Positions 32,007-43,963 of a stretch of 64,000 nt of DNA are shown in pieces (positions within the stretch are counted from its first letter, which is position 1; each line of letters begins with the position of its first letter). The DNA is from Trissonchulus latispiculum (lineage: Eukaryota; Nematoda; Enoplea; Enoplida; Ironidae), in assembly GCA_030248195.1 (NCBI GenBank), contig JASAND010005376.1, forward strand, positions 1 to 64,000. The letters are read 5' to 3'. A program made the translations under genes and the position numbers. The notes under the pieces are model-generated. The model was given only the letters and a program-made list of their open reading frames with translations. It ran no database searches and was not told the origin of the DNA.

Positions 32007-33520
32007 GCTGCATTAGACATCACAATGTTATGATCATCACCCGAAGGTGCAAAGTGTTAACCAGGAAACTGGCCCCGTAAGGTTGGTCAAAGACAACTCA
32101 ACCAAGTTGCCAGAAGGAGTCACAAAGCCTGGTCGACGTCACGACGGATGACGTCTCCTCCTAACTTAAACTTAAACTTAAGCTTAAACTGAACCATTCA
32201 ATGTTAATTTTGTTATTATGTTTCCTTCCCTGTTTCAAAAACAACTCAGCCCATTTGATTCTATTAACGTCAACAAGGCCATTCACCATTGCTCCACTGT
32301 TTCATTACGTTCTATGCTATGTTTTTAGAAGTTGCTAACTATTTAAACGCTACAGTTTCGCTGCATCTAGGGGAGATTGCTTTATTTCTAATAAAGGCTT
32401 CGGTGGTATCACATCACACCTGTGGTTGTTAAACCTGATGGAGAGAGGATTTCCGCTTTCTCCAACATAGTGGGAGTGGCACCCCTTAATCTCCACCAGA
32501 TATACAGTCCCCTTACTTGCACAGTCAAAATGGCCCTGCAGGCGATATTCAAAGCCCGTTACAGAGCTCCTGATGCTGGTGCCGGTTTTGATACAGGGGC
32601 CGAGAGCACATTTTCTCCTGTCGCATCGAAAGGCTCCACTGGGCTCAGAATTAGCGATCCGTGAAGCTCTTTCTGGCACTGGCAATTTGGCCTTCACAAG
32701 CATGTTTCTAAGTTTATGTGGGAGACGCAAAACAGATTCACTTTAAAGCTTACACCATTCAGAAAATGTTCATGAGTTCTTAGGATGGTTTTCACGTTTC
32801 TGAGGTCCGGATTGTATGGCAGGACCACGTAGAACGATCTTTCTTTAGGCTGTGTCCCAGGATCGAGTTTGGGAGTGAGTAGCTGCTCTCTATCTGCTGA
32901 CAAAGCCCTTTCAATCCTTCGCTGAACTTTGCCTCTGGGATAGCCTCTTCTTACCAAGTCTTCTGTCAGCTGCCTACACCTGAATCGGGCCGCGTCTGGA
33001 TTTGAGCAGATACGGCAAATCCCGGCCTGGCTATATGCAATCGGAAGCTTATGCTCTACAGGGTGGGAGGATTCGAAATGGAGATACTGTCTCGTGTCCG
33101 TAGGTTTCGTGAATAGGTCTGTTATAATTCTTCCATTACGGATTTCTACTGAAACGTCTAGTAAGTTAACTTTGGTATCACCCACGTCGACCTCCAAGTT
33201 GATGCTGGGTATAATGTTATTCGCCAACTGCAGAAATTGAACTAGGTCATCTCGGCTGCCATCCCAGATGATGAAAAGGTCATCGATGTAGCGCCACCAA
33301 ACCAGGTGTTTGTTTGCAGCCAGCGAAAACAGCTTTTTCTCGAACCCATACCACGTAAATATGTTAGCGTAACTCAGAGCCATTTTGGATCCCATCGCTG
33401 TACCGTTCATCTGGGTATAGAATTCGCCATAAACTCGAATATGCTGTTGGTTAGAACAAGTTCGGCCATCCGCACTACCATATTTGTTGGATATTTTGGG
33501 TTCTCTCTGCTCGAAAAAGA
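32005..33520 (-). mobile_element. Penelope-like retroelement: reverse transcriptase and GIY-YIG endonuclease
   Basis: On the minus strand the RT domain (33410 down to about 32750) shows GTAMGSKMALSYANIF, the catalytic box WWRYIDDLFIIW, FLDV-like VNLLDVSVEIRNG, and the Penelope-specific KPTDTRQYLHFESSHPVEHK with IAYSQAGICRICS. Upstream, about 33500-33411, the reading continues in a shifted frame (MAELVLTNSIFEFM then EFYTQ). A second frame (32730-32350) encodes the C-terminal cysteine-rich GIY-YIG region: KCALGPC, TVYLVEIKGC, HYVGES and RFNNHR. The change of frame near 32700, and the missing N-terminus, make it defective. Downstream (32340-32005) lies a non-coding 3' part ending at the CAA tract. 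Confidence 0.85.
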
Positions 33521-33523
33521 TTC

Positions 33524-34100
33524 GAAAAATGGATGCCAGTAAACCTCTTTCGTGTGATTTCAGGAACCATACCTATACATTAGATCAATTATTAGTAACT
33601 GTCTTGGATTTTTCTGACGACGAAACTATCCGGAAAAAGAACGCAAAATGGTGGATTAGTCAACTATTTTCGGACCATCCTTTTGGAATCAACTGGGAGC
33701 ACGTTCTCCGTCACAACAAATCCCCACGTGCCCCACAAGTCCTGGTTTACTAGCATTCCATTTGGACTCTGTCGACAACAACAACATCAATAACCGTGGT
33801 TCCGACCCTCCCGGCAGTTCCGGTCCTCCGGTTCGCCCAGTCCCTGCCTCCCTGCCTCCCACCGACCCTCCCGGTAATTTCGGCCCTCCGGTCCCCCCAG
33901 TTCTTTCCCGTCTGGCCCCTGGAGACCCAACCCTTAGAGAACTTTGTAATTTCCCTTCCCTCCCGAAATTGGATCCCCCGCTATCTGACCCTCCGGAACA
34001 ACAGCATCATGTGAAGAATCGCCTGAAGAAGATGCTCCCGGTGGAGCATCGGCACCGGCACCGGTTAAGTAAAAATTACCAAAATCGAGAACTTTTGTTT
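33524..34100 (+). pseudogene. Duplicated ORF fragment of unknown retroelement (plus copy)
   Basis: From ATG 33529 the block MDASKPLSCDFRNHTYTL..FSDDETIRKK..WWISQLFSDHPFG repeats, in opposite orientation, that of 31405-31797. A stop follows at 33751-33753. Then come overlapping frames rich in proline (33762-34106, DPPGSSGPPVRPV and similar), which suggest a frameshifted proline-rich continuation. It lies head-to-head with the Penelope-like RT. Function unknown. Confidence 0.5.
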
Positions 34101-34126
34101 TATTAAGGATTGCTTGGCTTACCACT

Positions 34127-34215
34127 TTAACTTGGTATTTCCCATTGGGCACACAGTGTTCGTTGACGGCTTTAAGCAAGCTGAAATTTGATGAAACTTT
34201 CCAAAATAAGTTCAT
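34127..34215 (+). mobile_element. Left end of a TTAA-family element
   Basis: TTAACTTGGTATTTCCC then GGGCACA, then GAAATTTGATGAAACTTTCC and AAATAAGTTCATTT, align with TTAAGGTGGTGATTCC, GGGCACA, and GAAATTTGACGAAACTTTCC at 23076-23165. No right end was found. Confidence 0.6.
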
Positions 34216-34249
34216 TTGCCGATCTAATGGAAATGTCACGTTATAAGTC

Positions 34250-34600
34250 GCGGGAAGTGCAGAAGGTTTCTCCGATAGTTGGACATTTTGTCTCGAAAGT
34301 TTCTGATTTGTCTCAGAAAATGTCTCGGAAAGTTAGCGATTGTCGCGGAAGTTTGATTCGAAAGTTCGACAAACTTTGTCGAAAGTTTGATAAAATGTCT
34401 CGAAAGTTTGACGGAATGTCGGCAAAGTTTGAAAAGCTTTTCCGAGATAAGCTCTGAGACTTTCGCAACTTTCGATATATTTTACCCAAACTTTCAAACA
34501 ATTCTTAACTTTCGAGACATTTGTCAACTTTCGAGATACTTGCAAAGTTTGAGACATTTCTAGCTTTCGAGACATTTTCGCGACTTTCGAGGTTTTGCAA
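34250..34600. repeat. Short TCGAAAGTTTG repeats arranged as an inverted pair
   Basis: From 34290 to 34445 variants of TGTCTCGAAAGTTTG recur about every 15 bp. From 34455 to 34590 the complement (ACTTTCGAGACATTT) recurs at similar spacing. The two halves can therefore form a long imperfect hairpin. The outermost phrases GCAGAAGGTTTC and GCAACCTTTACA look weakly complementary. No target duplication is evident. It resembles the repeat-armed MITEs elsewhere in the window but lacks proof of mobility. Confidence 0.6.
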
Positions 34601-34763
34601 CCTTTACATTCGTTAGTTTCCAGACATATGAATAGGATGGATGCCTCCTGTTCCCAGCAATTCGTATTTATATCTTGCAAGTATCCTATTCGAAAACGAA
34701 ACTAAACCGTATACCACTATGGAAAGCCTATCCCTAAGAATCCAAGACTAACTTTACTTATAT

Positions 34764-35108
34764 CAAGAGTACATAATAACTAAGAGTGTGACAAGCGTCA
34801 AGCTCTTAGTTATTAGGCTTGGGGACATGATCTGCACGATAACGGCTGACCCCCCCCCAAATTAGACCCATCACTTCAAAGAAATTCGCACGCTAGGCTT
34901 GTGTGCTGAACCTCGCAACAGACGCACATTGAACCAACTGAGTAGTTGTGTTTTCGAGCTTTAGAACGTAGGCATAGCGGGCGAATTTCTTTGAAGTGAT
35001 GGGCCTAATTTGTGGGGGGGGGTCAGCCGTTATCGTGCAGATCATGTCCACAAGCCTAATAACTAAGAGCGTGACGCTTGTCACACTCTTAGTTATTATG
35101 TACTCTTG
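34764..35108. mobile_element. Palindromic element, CAAGAGT family, copy 3
   Basis: This 345-bp element has ends CAAGAGTACATAATAACTAA and TTAGTTATTATGTACTCTTG and a perfect 7-bp duplication CTTATAT (34757-34763, 35109-35115). Its arms mirror through GTGTGACAAGCGTCA, GACATGATCTGCACGATAAC, GGCTGACCCCCCCC and GAAATTCGC to a centre near 34940. A related, decayed pair lies at 60238-61497. Confidence 0.88.
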
Positions 35109-35414
35109 CTTATATTAACATGCAATACGTATAAGTATTCAAGAAAACGACAGAGTTCAAGTAAATGCATCGTTTAGTTTTTCTGGTATGCCGGTCGGAA
35201 TGCACAGGATACAAGGTATCGGTATCAAGGCACGGCACAGGTATCCTTTCAAAACAACAAAAACAAACGGTAGCAGTTCAGCTTCCTTTTTCATGTGTAC
35301 GACTCAGCTCATCTACGAAGAGAACGCAAATGGCCCAAAAATAGACGGCCACCATCCGCCAGAGGATCTAGTGCACTTAATCACGAATGAAAGATCAGAT
35401 GCTTGTTTAGAAAG

Positions 35415-35687
35415 CTAAACGCACGCACGTTTTCGTTTTGGGCAGATGCAGTTCCCGTCTTTGTCCAGACGATTAGTATGACCATGTACTCCACAAAAGC
35501 GACACTTTCTGCTCTTGTGGGGCACCACAGAACTTCCGAGATAAACTTTGTGCCAGTTGGCCAAGAACTTTAGGACCGGTCTGCACAGCGTTTGTTTTGA
35601 AGCAATCTCCTTTTCATCGTTACTGCTTTGAATGTTCAGTAGGACAAGCAGAACTATGAGGATGCTCTTCCCTTCAGCCCAAAGCAT
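35415..35687 (-). CDS. Small basic cysteine-rich protein with signal peptide
   Basis: The frame encodes 90 residues from an ATG at 35687, one base after a plausible acceptor (ATATCTTCCAG), so an upstream non-coding exon is likely. Residues 8-20 (SILIVLLVLLNIQ) form a hydrophobic signal segment. The mature part is strongly basic and has six cysteines at about 35, 62, 65, 80, 82 and 89, with CRFC and CICPKRKRAC. I do not recognise a family. Six cysteines with a signal peptide suggest a secreted disulphide-stabilised peptide, for instance a defence or signalling peptide, but this is inference. No homologue can be checked here, and a chance ORF is possible. Confidence 0.4.
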   Translation of the reverse strand: MLWAEGKSILIVLLVLLNIQSSNDEKEIASKQTLCRPVLKFLANWHKVYLGSSVVPHKSRKCRFCGVHGHTNRLDKDGNCICPKRKRACV

Positions 35688-36323
35688 ACTGGAAGATATT
35701 GACAGTGACCTGACAACGACACTTGGTATGTACAATGCCACAGGTTGGTTGCACCCAACTGCAACAAGTATGTTCGAATAATCGTTGGACAGTACGGCTT
35801 TCCGTGTGCAAGTCTAGCAGAACCAGTACCGAGTTGTTGTGGGATCATGGCGACTTTGAATGGATAAAATTGCCGGCCGATCCCGTCTCGACTCAAATGA
35901 TGGTAACCCTGTTGATTACACTGAAAGAGTAACTGAAGCGGATTAAGCGTGAGAAAAGAAGAAAGTTATTGATAGCAGATTATTAATTAGTGCACATTCG
36001 TTTGGATTTATTAAAAAATATTTCTGGTCTTAGTTTGGTATTGCGTGGAGGCTTTAGACATAGTAGTAGTTAAACAACTGAAATACTGGCATTTACACTT
36101 GCAATTGCACGAATCAATTCAGCAATTTTTCAGTTCATCTGAGTAACTAGTCGAACAAGACAACCTCTTCCATTTATGGAATGTCCATCCTAGTGTGTTT
36201 GCAACCGTGGCGGACTTGGTTGTGCAGAGCTCATGCTGATTCAACTCGATACAGCTCAAAATGTGCCGTTTAAAGCAAAATCGCAAACTGACGTTTCAAA
36301 CGAGTGGCTGAACGATTACTATT
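35688..36323. other. Upstream of the cysteine-rich gene; no other feature
   Basis: No element ends or exons are recognised. A hidden 5' untranslated exon and promoter for the minus-strand gene could lie here. Confidence 0.3.
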
Positions 36324-36751
36324 GCGTCTATCAAAAGATTTTGAGTACACCATTATAGCAAGATTCCGCAGAACCAACACAGCTGGGACTAAGCACAAAA
36401 TCATTCCATGGAAATAAGCTGACTCTGCTGGAATTTTGCTGCCCAATCTTAGATGAAATAAGTTTCCACGGAAACTGGCTAACTGCACTGGAAACTAGCC
36501 AACCTGGTAGTAACATTAAAATAGTGATGAACATACTTGAAATTTCATGGCACGCCTCTGTCTTGACTGGAATCTTGCTGGACAGAACTAAGAGGTTTAT
36601 AGTTTCACGGAATTTTGCTGACTTGGTTGGAAACAAGCCGTCTGGGCTAAGGCCATCTAACATTCCAGGGAATTTAGCTGATAAGTTTTTCATGGGTCTA
36701 ATCTGCGGAAACTCGCTATAATGGTGTACTCAAAATCTTTTGATAGACGCA
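36324..36751. mobile_element. MITE with long perfect terminal inverted repeats
   Basis: About 36 bp at the left (GCGTCTATCAAAAGATTTTG then AGTACACCATTATAGC) is exactly complementary to 36715-36750 on the right. The interior of about 350 bp is built from loosely repeated units such as TTTCCACGGAAACT, AGCTGACT and TGCTGGAATTTTGCTG in both orientations. No clear target duplication is seen, so the exact ends and superfamily are uncertain. It separates the two small cysteine-rich genes. Confidence 0.8.
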
Positions 36752-36997
36752 CATTCTGAACAGCCAAAGTCAAGGCTGCTGGGTCACCCATTTGAGCCTG
36801 CGTTGGACGGATTCCAGCTGTTTCGGTTTATGTCAATTTTGCAATTACGTATCGATTAAGTGCATACTTTAACCTACGAGCTCAAGAACAATTCCCCCTG
36901 TCCTAGTAATATGTGAAATCAGCCAAACCGGTTAACCCCAGCGAATATTACGGTATTTGGCAACTCATTTTAGGGTTTTCAAATCAATTATTGTAAT

Positions 36998-37255
36998 TTA
37001 CTGCATGTAGTCAAACTCATATTTACAGAAACGCAGACAGTCAAAATCTGAGAAATAGCAATCCTTCTGGCATTGTACCGTTTTGCTTCTGGACGTTACG
37101 ATGTTCTGAACGCAGTTGCTGCGACAATTCGGAATTTGACTGTATTCAGGCTTCTCGCATTTGCTGACACAAAACTTGAGTGTCTTCGTAGGAAGCATTG
37201 TTACTGCTGTATTGGGTAAACCAACCAGAACAGGTATGAGAAATAAAGTTATCAT
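36998..37255 (-). CDS. Small secreted protein with four CxxxC pairs
   Basis: The 85-residue frame starts at ATG 37255, ten bases after a good acceptor (TCTGCTTTTAG), implying a 5' untranslated exon. Residues 1-18 (MITLFLIPVLVGLPNTAV) look like a signal peptide. Eight cysteines in the mature part form four CxxxC pairs at about 29/33, 44/48, 62/66 and 73/77. Paired CxxxC motifs typically bridge two helices in small secreted peptides. I do not recognise the family and assign no function. It lies about 1.3 kb from the other cysteine-rich frame and on the same strand, so the two could belong to one locus of secreted peptides. Confidence 0.5.
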   Translation of the reverse strand: MITLFLIPVLVGLPNTAVTMLPTKTLKFCVSKCEKPEYSQIPNCRSNCVQNIVTSRSKTVQCQKDCYFSDFDCLRFCKYEFDYMQ

Positions 37256-37374
37256 CTTGTTTTGACCTAAAAGCAGACAAGTCATAAACAAGTCAATGAA
37301 TCAAAACGGTTTCAAAATAGCGGTTCGACTGCTCGGACGTAACCGAAGAGAACTAACCCCTGTGTGGTAAAGAC

Positions 37375-37460
37375 CCGGTCCGGCCCTGCCCACAAAAATT
37401 TTGGGTCGGCCCTGTCCAAAAATGTTCAGTCTCAGCCCGGCCCGGCCCGCTCTAGCTCAG
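37375..37460. mobile_element. Solitary CCCGGCC-rich segment
   Basis: Phrases GACCCGGTCCGGCCC, GGGTCGGCCCTG and AGCCCGGCCCGGCCCGCTC resemble the arms of the hAT-type MITE at 62084-62506. No partner end is seen. Probably a broken copy. Confidence 0.35.
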
Positions 37461-39700
37461 CTCACTAAAGTCGAAAACTTTAGTTTGTCTACCAGGTGGA
37501 CAAAATTAGTTCAACACTAGGTTTTTAGTGTGTTTTGTATTGAGGGTTTATGATCGCTTGCTGTTTTCCCCGGCACTGTTGGCAAACATAACCAAGTAAT
37601 ACCCTGGCCAAGAGAAAACAAGGACACAGCCACCACCACTACCCAAACAAATTTGTTACAACCCCCCAAAAAAATTTTTGTTTAAACCAATTAAATATAT
37701 TAATTATTATTAATACCCATCAGCGGGACAAGCAAGGACAAAAAAACCCACCCAGTTGGTTCTATTTATTAACATGATTAAGGTAGAACTAAAGCAGTTC
37801 CTGCAACGACCAAATTAGTCCTAAAATTTTAAGCAGTTGAAGATTATTCGAACAACAATATAACTTACTTAATGCTAACAGAACAAATATGACTAATAAT
37901 ATATGAAATACAGGGGCACACAGGACAAAAGGGGGCGGCCGAAAAAACAACAAGGGGGGGGTCCGGGGCGCGTTATTTGGTTATTGCCAGTCGCTTTGCA
38001 TTTGTGCGCTCGCACACGCGAAGCGGCGGGGGGGGAGAAAAGAAGCAACGGCGCCGATGCAAGTAGCAGAGCTAAATAATAGGGTAAACAGAAAAACCCC
38101 CCCCCACAACCAGATGGTGATTATTTTTTTTTCTGACTCAAACACAGAAAAAAATAAAATAAAAAATAATAAAATAAAAATATATATATAATAAGAAAAA
38201 CACCACACAACGCAAAACAAATAAATACCAATAGAGGCGCGGAAATATGTAATAGACTCTGTCAGATCTTTCTTGAAATCTCTTTATTTGAGGTGGGTCG
38301 TGATTCCCAATCAACCTTTGTTGTTATTTGGGGGTCGTGCTTAGTCGGGTAGGGTTCCTTTAGGCTAGAATAGACTAGGCTAGACTAGATCTGATCAGGA
38401 CCTAAGACACTGGCAAAGGTCGGCACGCAAAGGTGGATCTTCGCTTAGACTGATGCTCCGGCTGTAGTGGTATGCTGACAACCAGGGCTCAATGGCTGAC
38501 CTAAAATGGGGTCGACTGGGGGCGAGTTCGTTTGAAGCAGGGAACAGGGATTTATAGTCTCTATGGGCGACTTTAATTTCAACTCTAACCTCAAATACGG
38601 ATAGAGCTGGGGATTGTTAGGGAAATCCGCAAGACTAGCTTTCCTGTAAAAAGATGATCTTTATTTTCAAGAATTACAGCTACTACAAAACTCAATAGAT
38701 AATGATATGGTACAAGAGGCAGTAAACTCAACAAATGACACCGTTTCAATGAGCAAGCACTATGAAACTACAAAGTAACAAAGTAGAGGAGTATTAACGC
38801 TAGGTACTAACATTCATGGACAGACAGATCTATTATTACACGACGGTGCTTAAACGAGAAGGATATATGCACTACTCCGTCATTGCTGATTGTCAGAATT
38901 AGTCTCTATATATTATAGTTTTCTAGATCGGATAAGCTAGATTCAACACTCTATTTTAGGGTTATTTCATGGCTGTTTGTACTATGCTTTACGTACAGAC
39001 TCTGACCTTTTCCAACTCCGAGGGGCTAGTTACACAGACAAAGAGGACATGAACACACACAAAAGGTACGAATTCAGTTAGTTTATAATCCGAAAACGGG
39101 TGGGAGCGAGGTTGGCTACGTTCTGGCGTCTCCGTGTAATTGACTGCCCAGATAACTGAATTTTGAGAAGAGTTTCCGTCTCTAAAAGGACAATAGCAGT
39201 TACAGGCAGAGAGAGTGTCGGAGATGATCGAAAAGATCGGGTAGGCTGACTCAATTAATTATCTCAAGATTAACACCAAATACAAAGTCAACTGATTTTA
39301 GGCTTGATTTCTGTGATACAATGAGCACGGTGATGATTGAAATTCCGCTGAACATGAGGTTAGCTTTTGGGTTTCTGATAGAATACTCGACTATAAGGTT
39401 TCCCCAAATGGACTCAGGATTAGCTGATTGTCTCTGCTGGTCTGCGCTGACTTTCCGCACTAAGACTGATCAAAGTAGTACCTACTGATAATTCCAAACT
39501 GAACAAGTTCTCCGGAATATGTTTGATTGAAACCAACAGGATCTACAGGATCCCGAATGACTGACACGGATTTACACTCAAACGCAGGGCAAGGCGCCGT
39601 GATATATCTGAACTGATCTGACTTCACGGCATGAGCATCGAACAGAACCACAGATCTTAGCAGCAGAGGATGCAGCTAATTTCGGGCAGACGTCGGCTAC
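37461..39700. other. Non-coding; homopolymer and A-rich low-complexity tracts
   Basis: The stretch has G8 and C7-8 runs (37950-38105) and an A/T low-complexity tract (38115-38195). No gene is supported. The region from about 38250 is the left shoulder of the hairpin-rich island described next, but has fewer hairpins. Confidence 0.4.
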
Positions 39701-39708
39701 CTGAATCA

Positions 39709-42611
39709 AATGGGTTAAAACCCATTAGAAACAGAGGTGGTGGGGATTAATACCCAGCAACTATTATCCGGCCCGATTGGCTTTTACGTGCGGGTTCAGG
39801 ACCCGAATTGTGTTGTGCAGCGTGTAATATGTTATTTTGTGTTTTTGGTTGGAAACCATGGAAAACAAGGGAAAACCAACGGTTTTGGGTGCTTTACTGA
39901 CGAAACGGACAACGCTGATCACGATTGTGGCCAATTTGGACCTTTTGGACAAATATGCAAATGAGGCTCTGACCGAGCCTCTTTGGGCATGGATTCACGT
40001 ATGCACTACTCAGCACCAACTATGAACCTGGAACTATCAATTACTCATAATAAATACTCTAATCTAAACTGCTACGTACTGTCTAGCTTACGATATATAA
40101 ACTAATTACTAATACTGACTAATGATGTATGATTAGGATACAAATATGGCTACTGATCAGTGTGCCTATTACTACCGATTACTACCTACTACGGACTAAC
40201 TGTTACCAACTAAGGCCTATTCTGACTATTGCAGGCTAATAACAACGATTATTACCTTAACCTGATCCTGTAACCTAATATTTGGCTCCTAAACTGAATT
40301 ACTGCTTATATGCAAATGAGTTTACCTAAATTCCTAAACTGGTCCTAAGAATCCACCTAAATATAAGTAGATTGATCTTTTCTTGCAGAGGACCCGCACC
40401 TTAGATAAGGTGACTTATGCGGGCCTCTGAAGTCAATCTAGAACCGGACAGCACATACTAACGGGTATTAACAGTCCTAACTAATACTACAAATACTAAC
40501 CGTAGATACTAATACTAACTGCAATAATTAATACTAACTACAATTACTAATGCTAACTAGCACAGGACTAACCGTTTTGCCTACACTTAACCTAACTACT
40601 TACAGTATGTGTTCTGTTTATTATAGACTAATTGCTACCTAACCTTATAACTTAACTAACTGTTGCCCTACGGACTATACTCAAGACCTCCGCGAGGGGT
40701 TTACATGAGCAGTCCCACGTATACTGTTATAGTCATACAGCATACACACCTTTCATTCGAATTACTGCAAACACACAACTCGCACGTAGACCATTCACTC
40801 AGAGTCATTCGTACAACTACAGTTATTCGTCTCCACACGTACGAATTCAGACATTCATTGACAGTTGTTCAAATACAGATATTCAGACACGTTCATACCA
40901 TATTCATTCTACATTCACACTTCACGCATTCCTGGCTTCGCTCACAACCTCAACTGGAGGAGTTTCCATGAGGAGCCCCCATTCATACATCACAATTAAT
41001 GTCCTAAACTAGTATTGCTAATTTGGGGCTAATTCCCCTGATGCTAACCTAACTTGAACTAATTCCTAACAAACATCTAGCTACGGTGTGAGTGTGTGCA
41101 TTCTAGGCCATTCCCACGTGATCGCCCGTGTGTTACTTTCTTTTAGTTGTGTAAAAGCCAATGGGGATAATAATTGCTGTTTTCGCAATTATTGCAACAA
41201 AATAGGCTAAGAACAGCTTTCATTAAAGGGGAGCCGGTATTCCCCTGTTAAAGTCTTGACAATTAATAAGCTAAATACAATTTAAAAGGATAAACTCTGT
41301 TTCTTTAGAGTGTTTTAGAAGACCTCATATTTTAACCCGACAATGTTTAAAAAACAGGACATTGTTACGACGGTTAATTTTCGAACGCAACGGTAAAGCA
41401 TGGCCGGCAACTCTAGTTACCGGCTGTGGGGTTAAAGGGTTCCTAACCTGAAAGACCTACTCCCGGGGAGTGGCCTAACTCCCCTTCCTCAAGGTGGGTA
41501 GGTAAGGGTCCTCCGCTAAAACTAACTACCCAAATTTATGTAGATGTTAGGGTATTAAAATTGATTTTGGGATGAAAACTGAGAGGGACACAAGGTGAAA
41601 CTGACGGTTTTGGACTGGGTTTGAAGGAGGTAAACTTGCAAATGTTTACCTGGAAATAGGGCCAAAAAGGGCCTTTTTTAGGGAAGAACACAGAAAACGG
41701 AAACAATGGTTATTTTAAGAAAACTTTTTTGACATGTGTGGTTTGCGAGGTTCGACTGCTCGCAAACCACTTGAGGGAAAGTGAAAACCCCACCAAAAAT
41801 ACCCCAGAGGGTGGGGCGAAAGGCCCACACCCTCACAAGTACAGATATATATATATAAGAAAAAATAAAGGGCACTAGGCCCGAAAAATGCCGCAGAAGT
41901 GGTCTTCCGGGGTCCGGAGACCCCGAGAAATAATAGAAGTGGAGGGACCCGGGGACCGCCTTTTAGGCATAATGGTCCCCGGGTCAAAAGCAGTGCACCC
42001 CGTGAGCCGTCCGAAGACATATGGGCTCACGGGGGCGGCCAGATTGTGAGTGCCTGGCTGGCAGTACCTAAAATAAAAACCCTAAGGTGACAGGGGGGAA
42101 GGAGGGAGATGCTTATGTTCAGGCCTCCGTATAACTGGCGCAGAACACATCTCCCCCGGGTACATACGGACGTAATGGGGGCGAACATAGCATCAATAAT
42201 ACTAAGGGGAGAGAGACCAACCTCTCTCCCCGACTGCCAGCCAAGCACTGACTAAAAACTCCAGTTTTTAGTCGAGACCCCAGCAAGGGGTTGGCCTTAC
42301 AGCTTCTGGTAGGTGATTGGCTGCCTGGGCGTGATCACGTTTTCTAATTGGGCTACCGAGTCGTGACCTACGGTAGCCCACAGGCGCGTCTGGCTGCTGG
42401 AGGGCCCTGGAATTGATGAGGACAGGTGACCCTTAATTTGAAAAGATGGATGGCCAAAGGCCGGATTTTTGGTGTCGAATTTTATGGGTCACGGCTGGAG
42501 CTCATCAATTCGCGATAAACAGAAGCTCCCATATTTTCAAAGTTTGGTCCTCCAGCGGCCGCTTCAAAAAATCGCCTTTGCTTATTAGAAAGCAAAGGAG
42601 ACACACCTTTT
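39709..42611. other. Island dense in short perfect hairpins
   Basis: At least a dozen perfect or near-perfect stems occur here: 39709-39726, 39963-39981, 40386-40428 (with a second hairpin inside it), 41169-41193, 41227-41246, 41629-41650, 41738-41770 (12-bp stem), 41908-41925, 41946-41985 (12-bp stem with an inner one), 42206-42231 (10 bp), 42250-42273 (11 bp, 2-nt loop), 42351-42378 and 42575-42598. Around 42397-42557 three stems nest: CTGGAGG, GAATTGATGAG and GTGACCC, each with its complement. There is no convincing protein frame. It looks like DNA selected for RNA folding or like hairpin-rich organelle DNA. Origin unknown. Confidence 0.6.
40030..40680 (+). repeat. G-poor tract with repeated TACTAAC-like words
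   Basis: The plus strand is strikingly poor in G, and TACTAAC, TACTAA, ACTAACTA and ACTACTA words recur irregularly, densest at 40470-40560. There is no fixed period. It lies within the hairpin-rich island. Confidence 0.6.
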
Positions 42612-43946
<1,335 letters not shown>

Positions 43947-43963
43947 CTATCTATATATATATC

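Noticed and set aside
32005..32160. Hammerhead ribozyme at the 3' side of the Penelope-like element
   Set aside because: Such ribozymes are known from this group, but I could not find the conserved CTGATGA and GAAA core here.
32422..32664. Plus-strand frame inside the Penelope-like element
   Set aside because: It is a shadow of the GIY-YIG-containing minus-strand frame.
39709..42611. Firm call of a mitochondrial insertion
   Set aside because: Hairpin density recalls some organelle genomes, but I see no mitochondrial protein, rRNA or tRNA gene in it.
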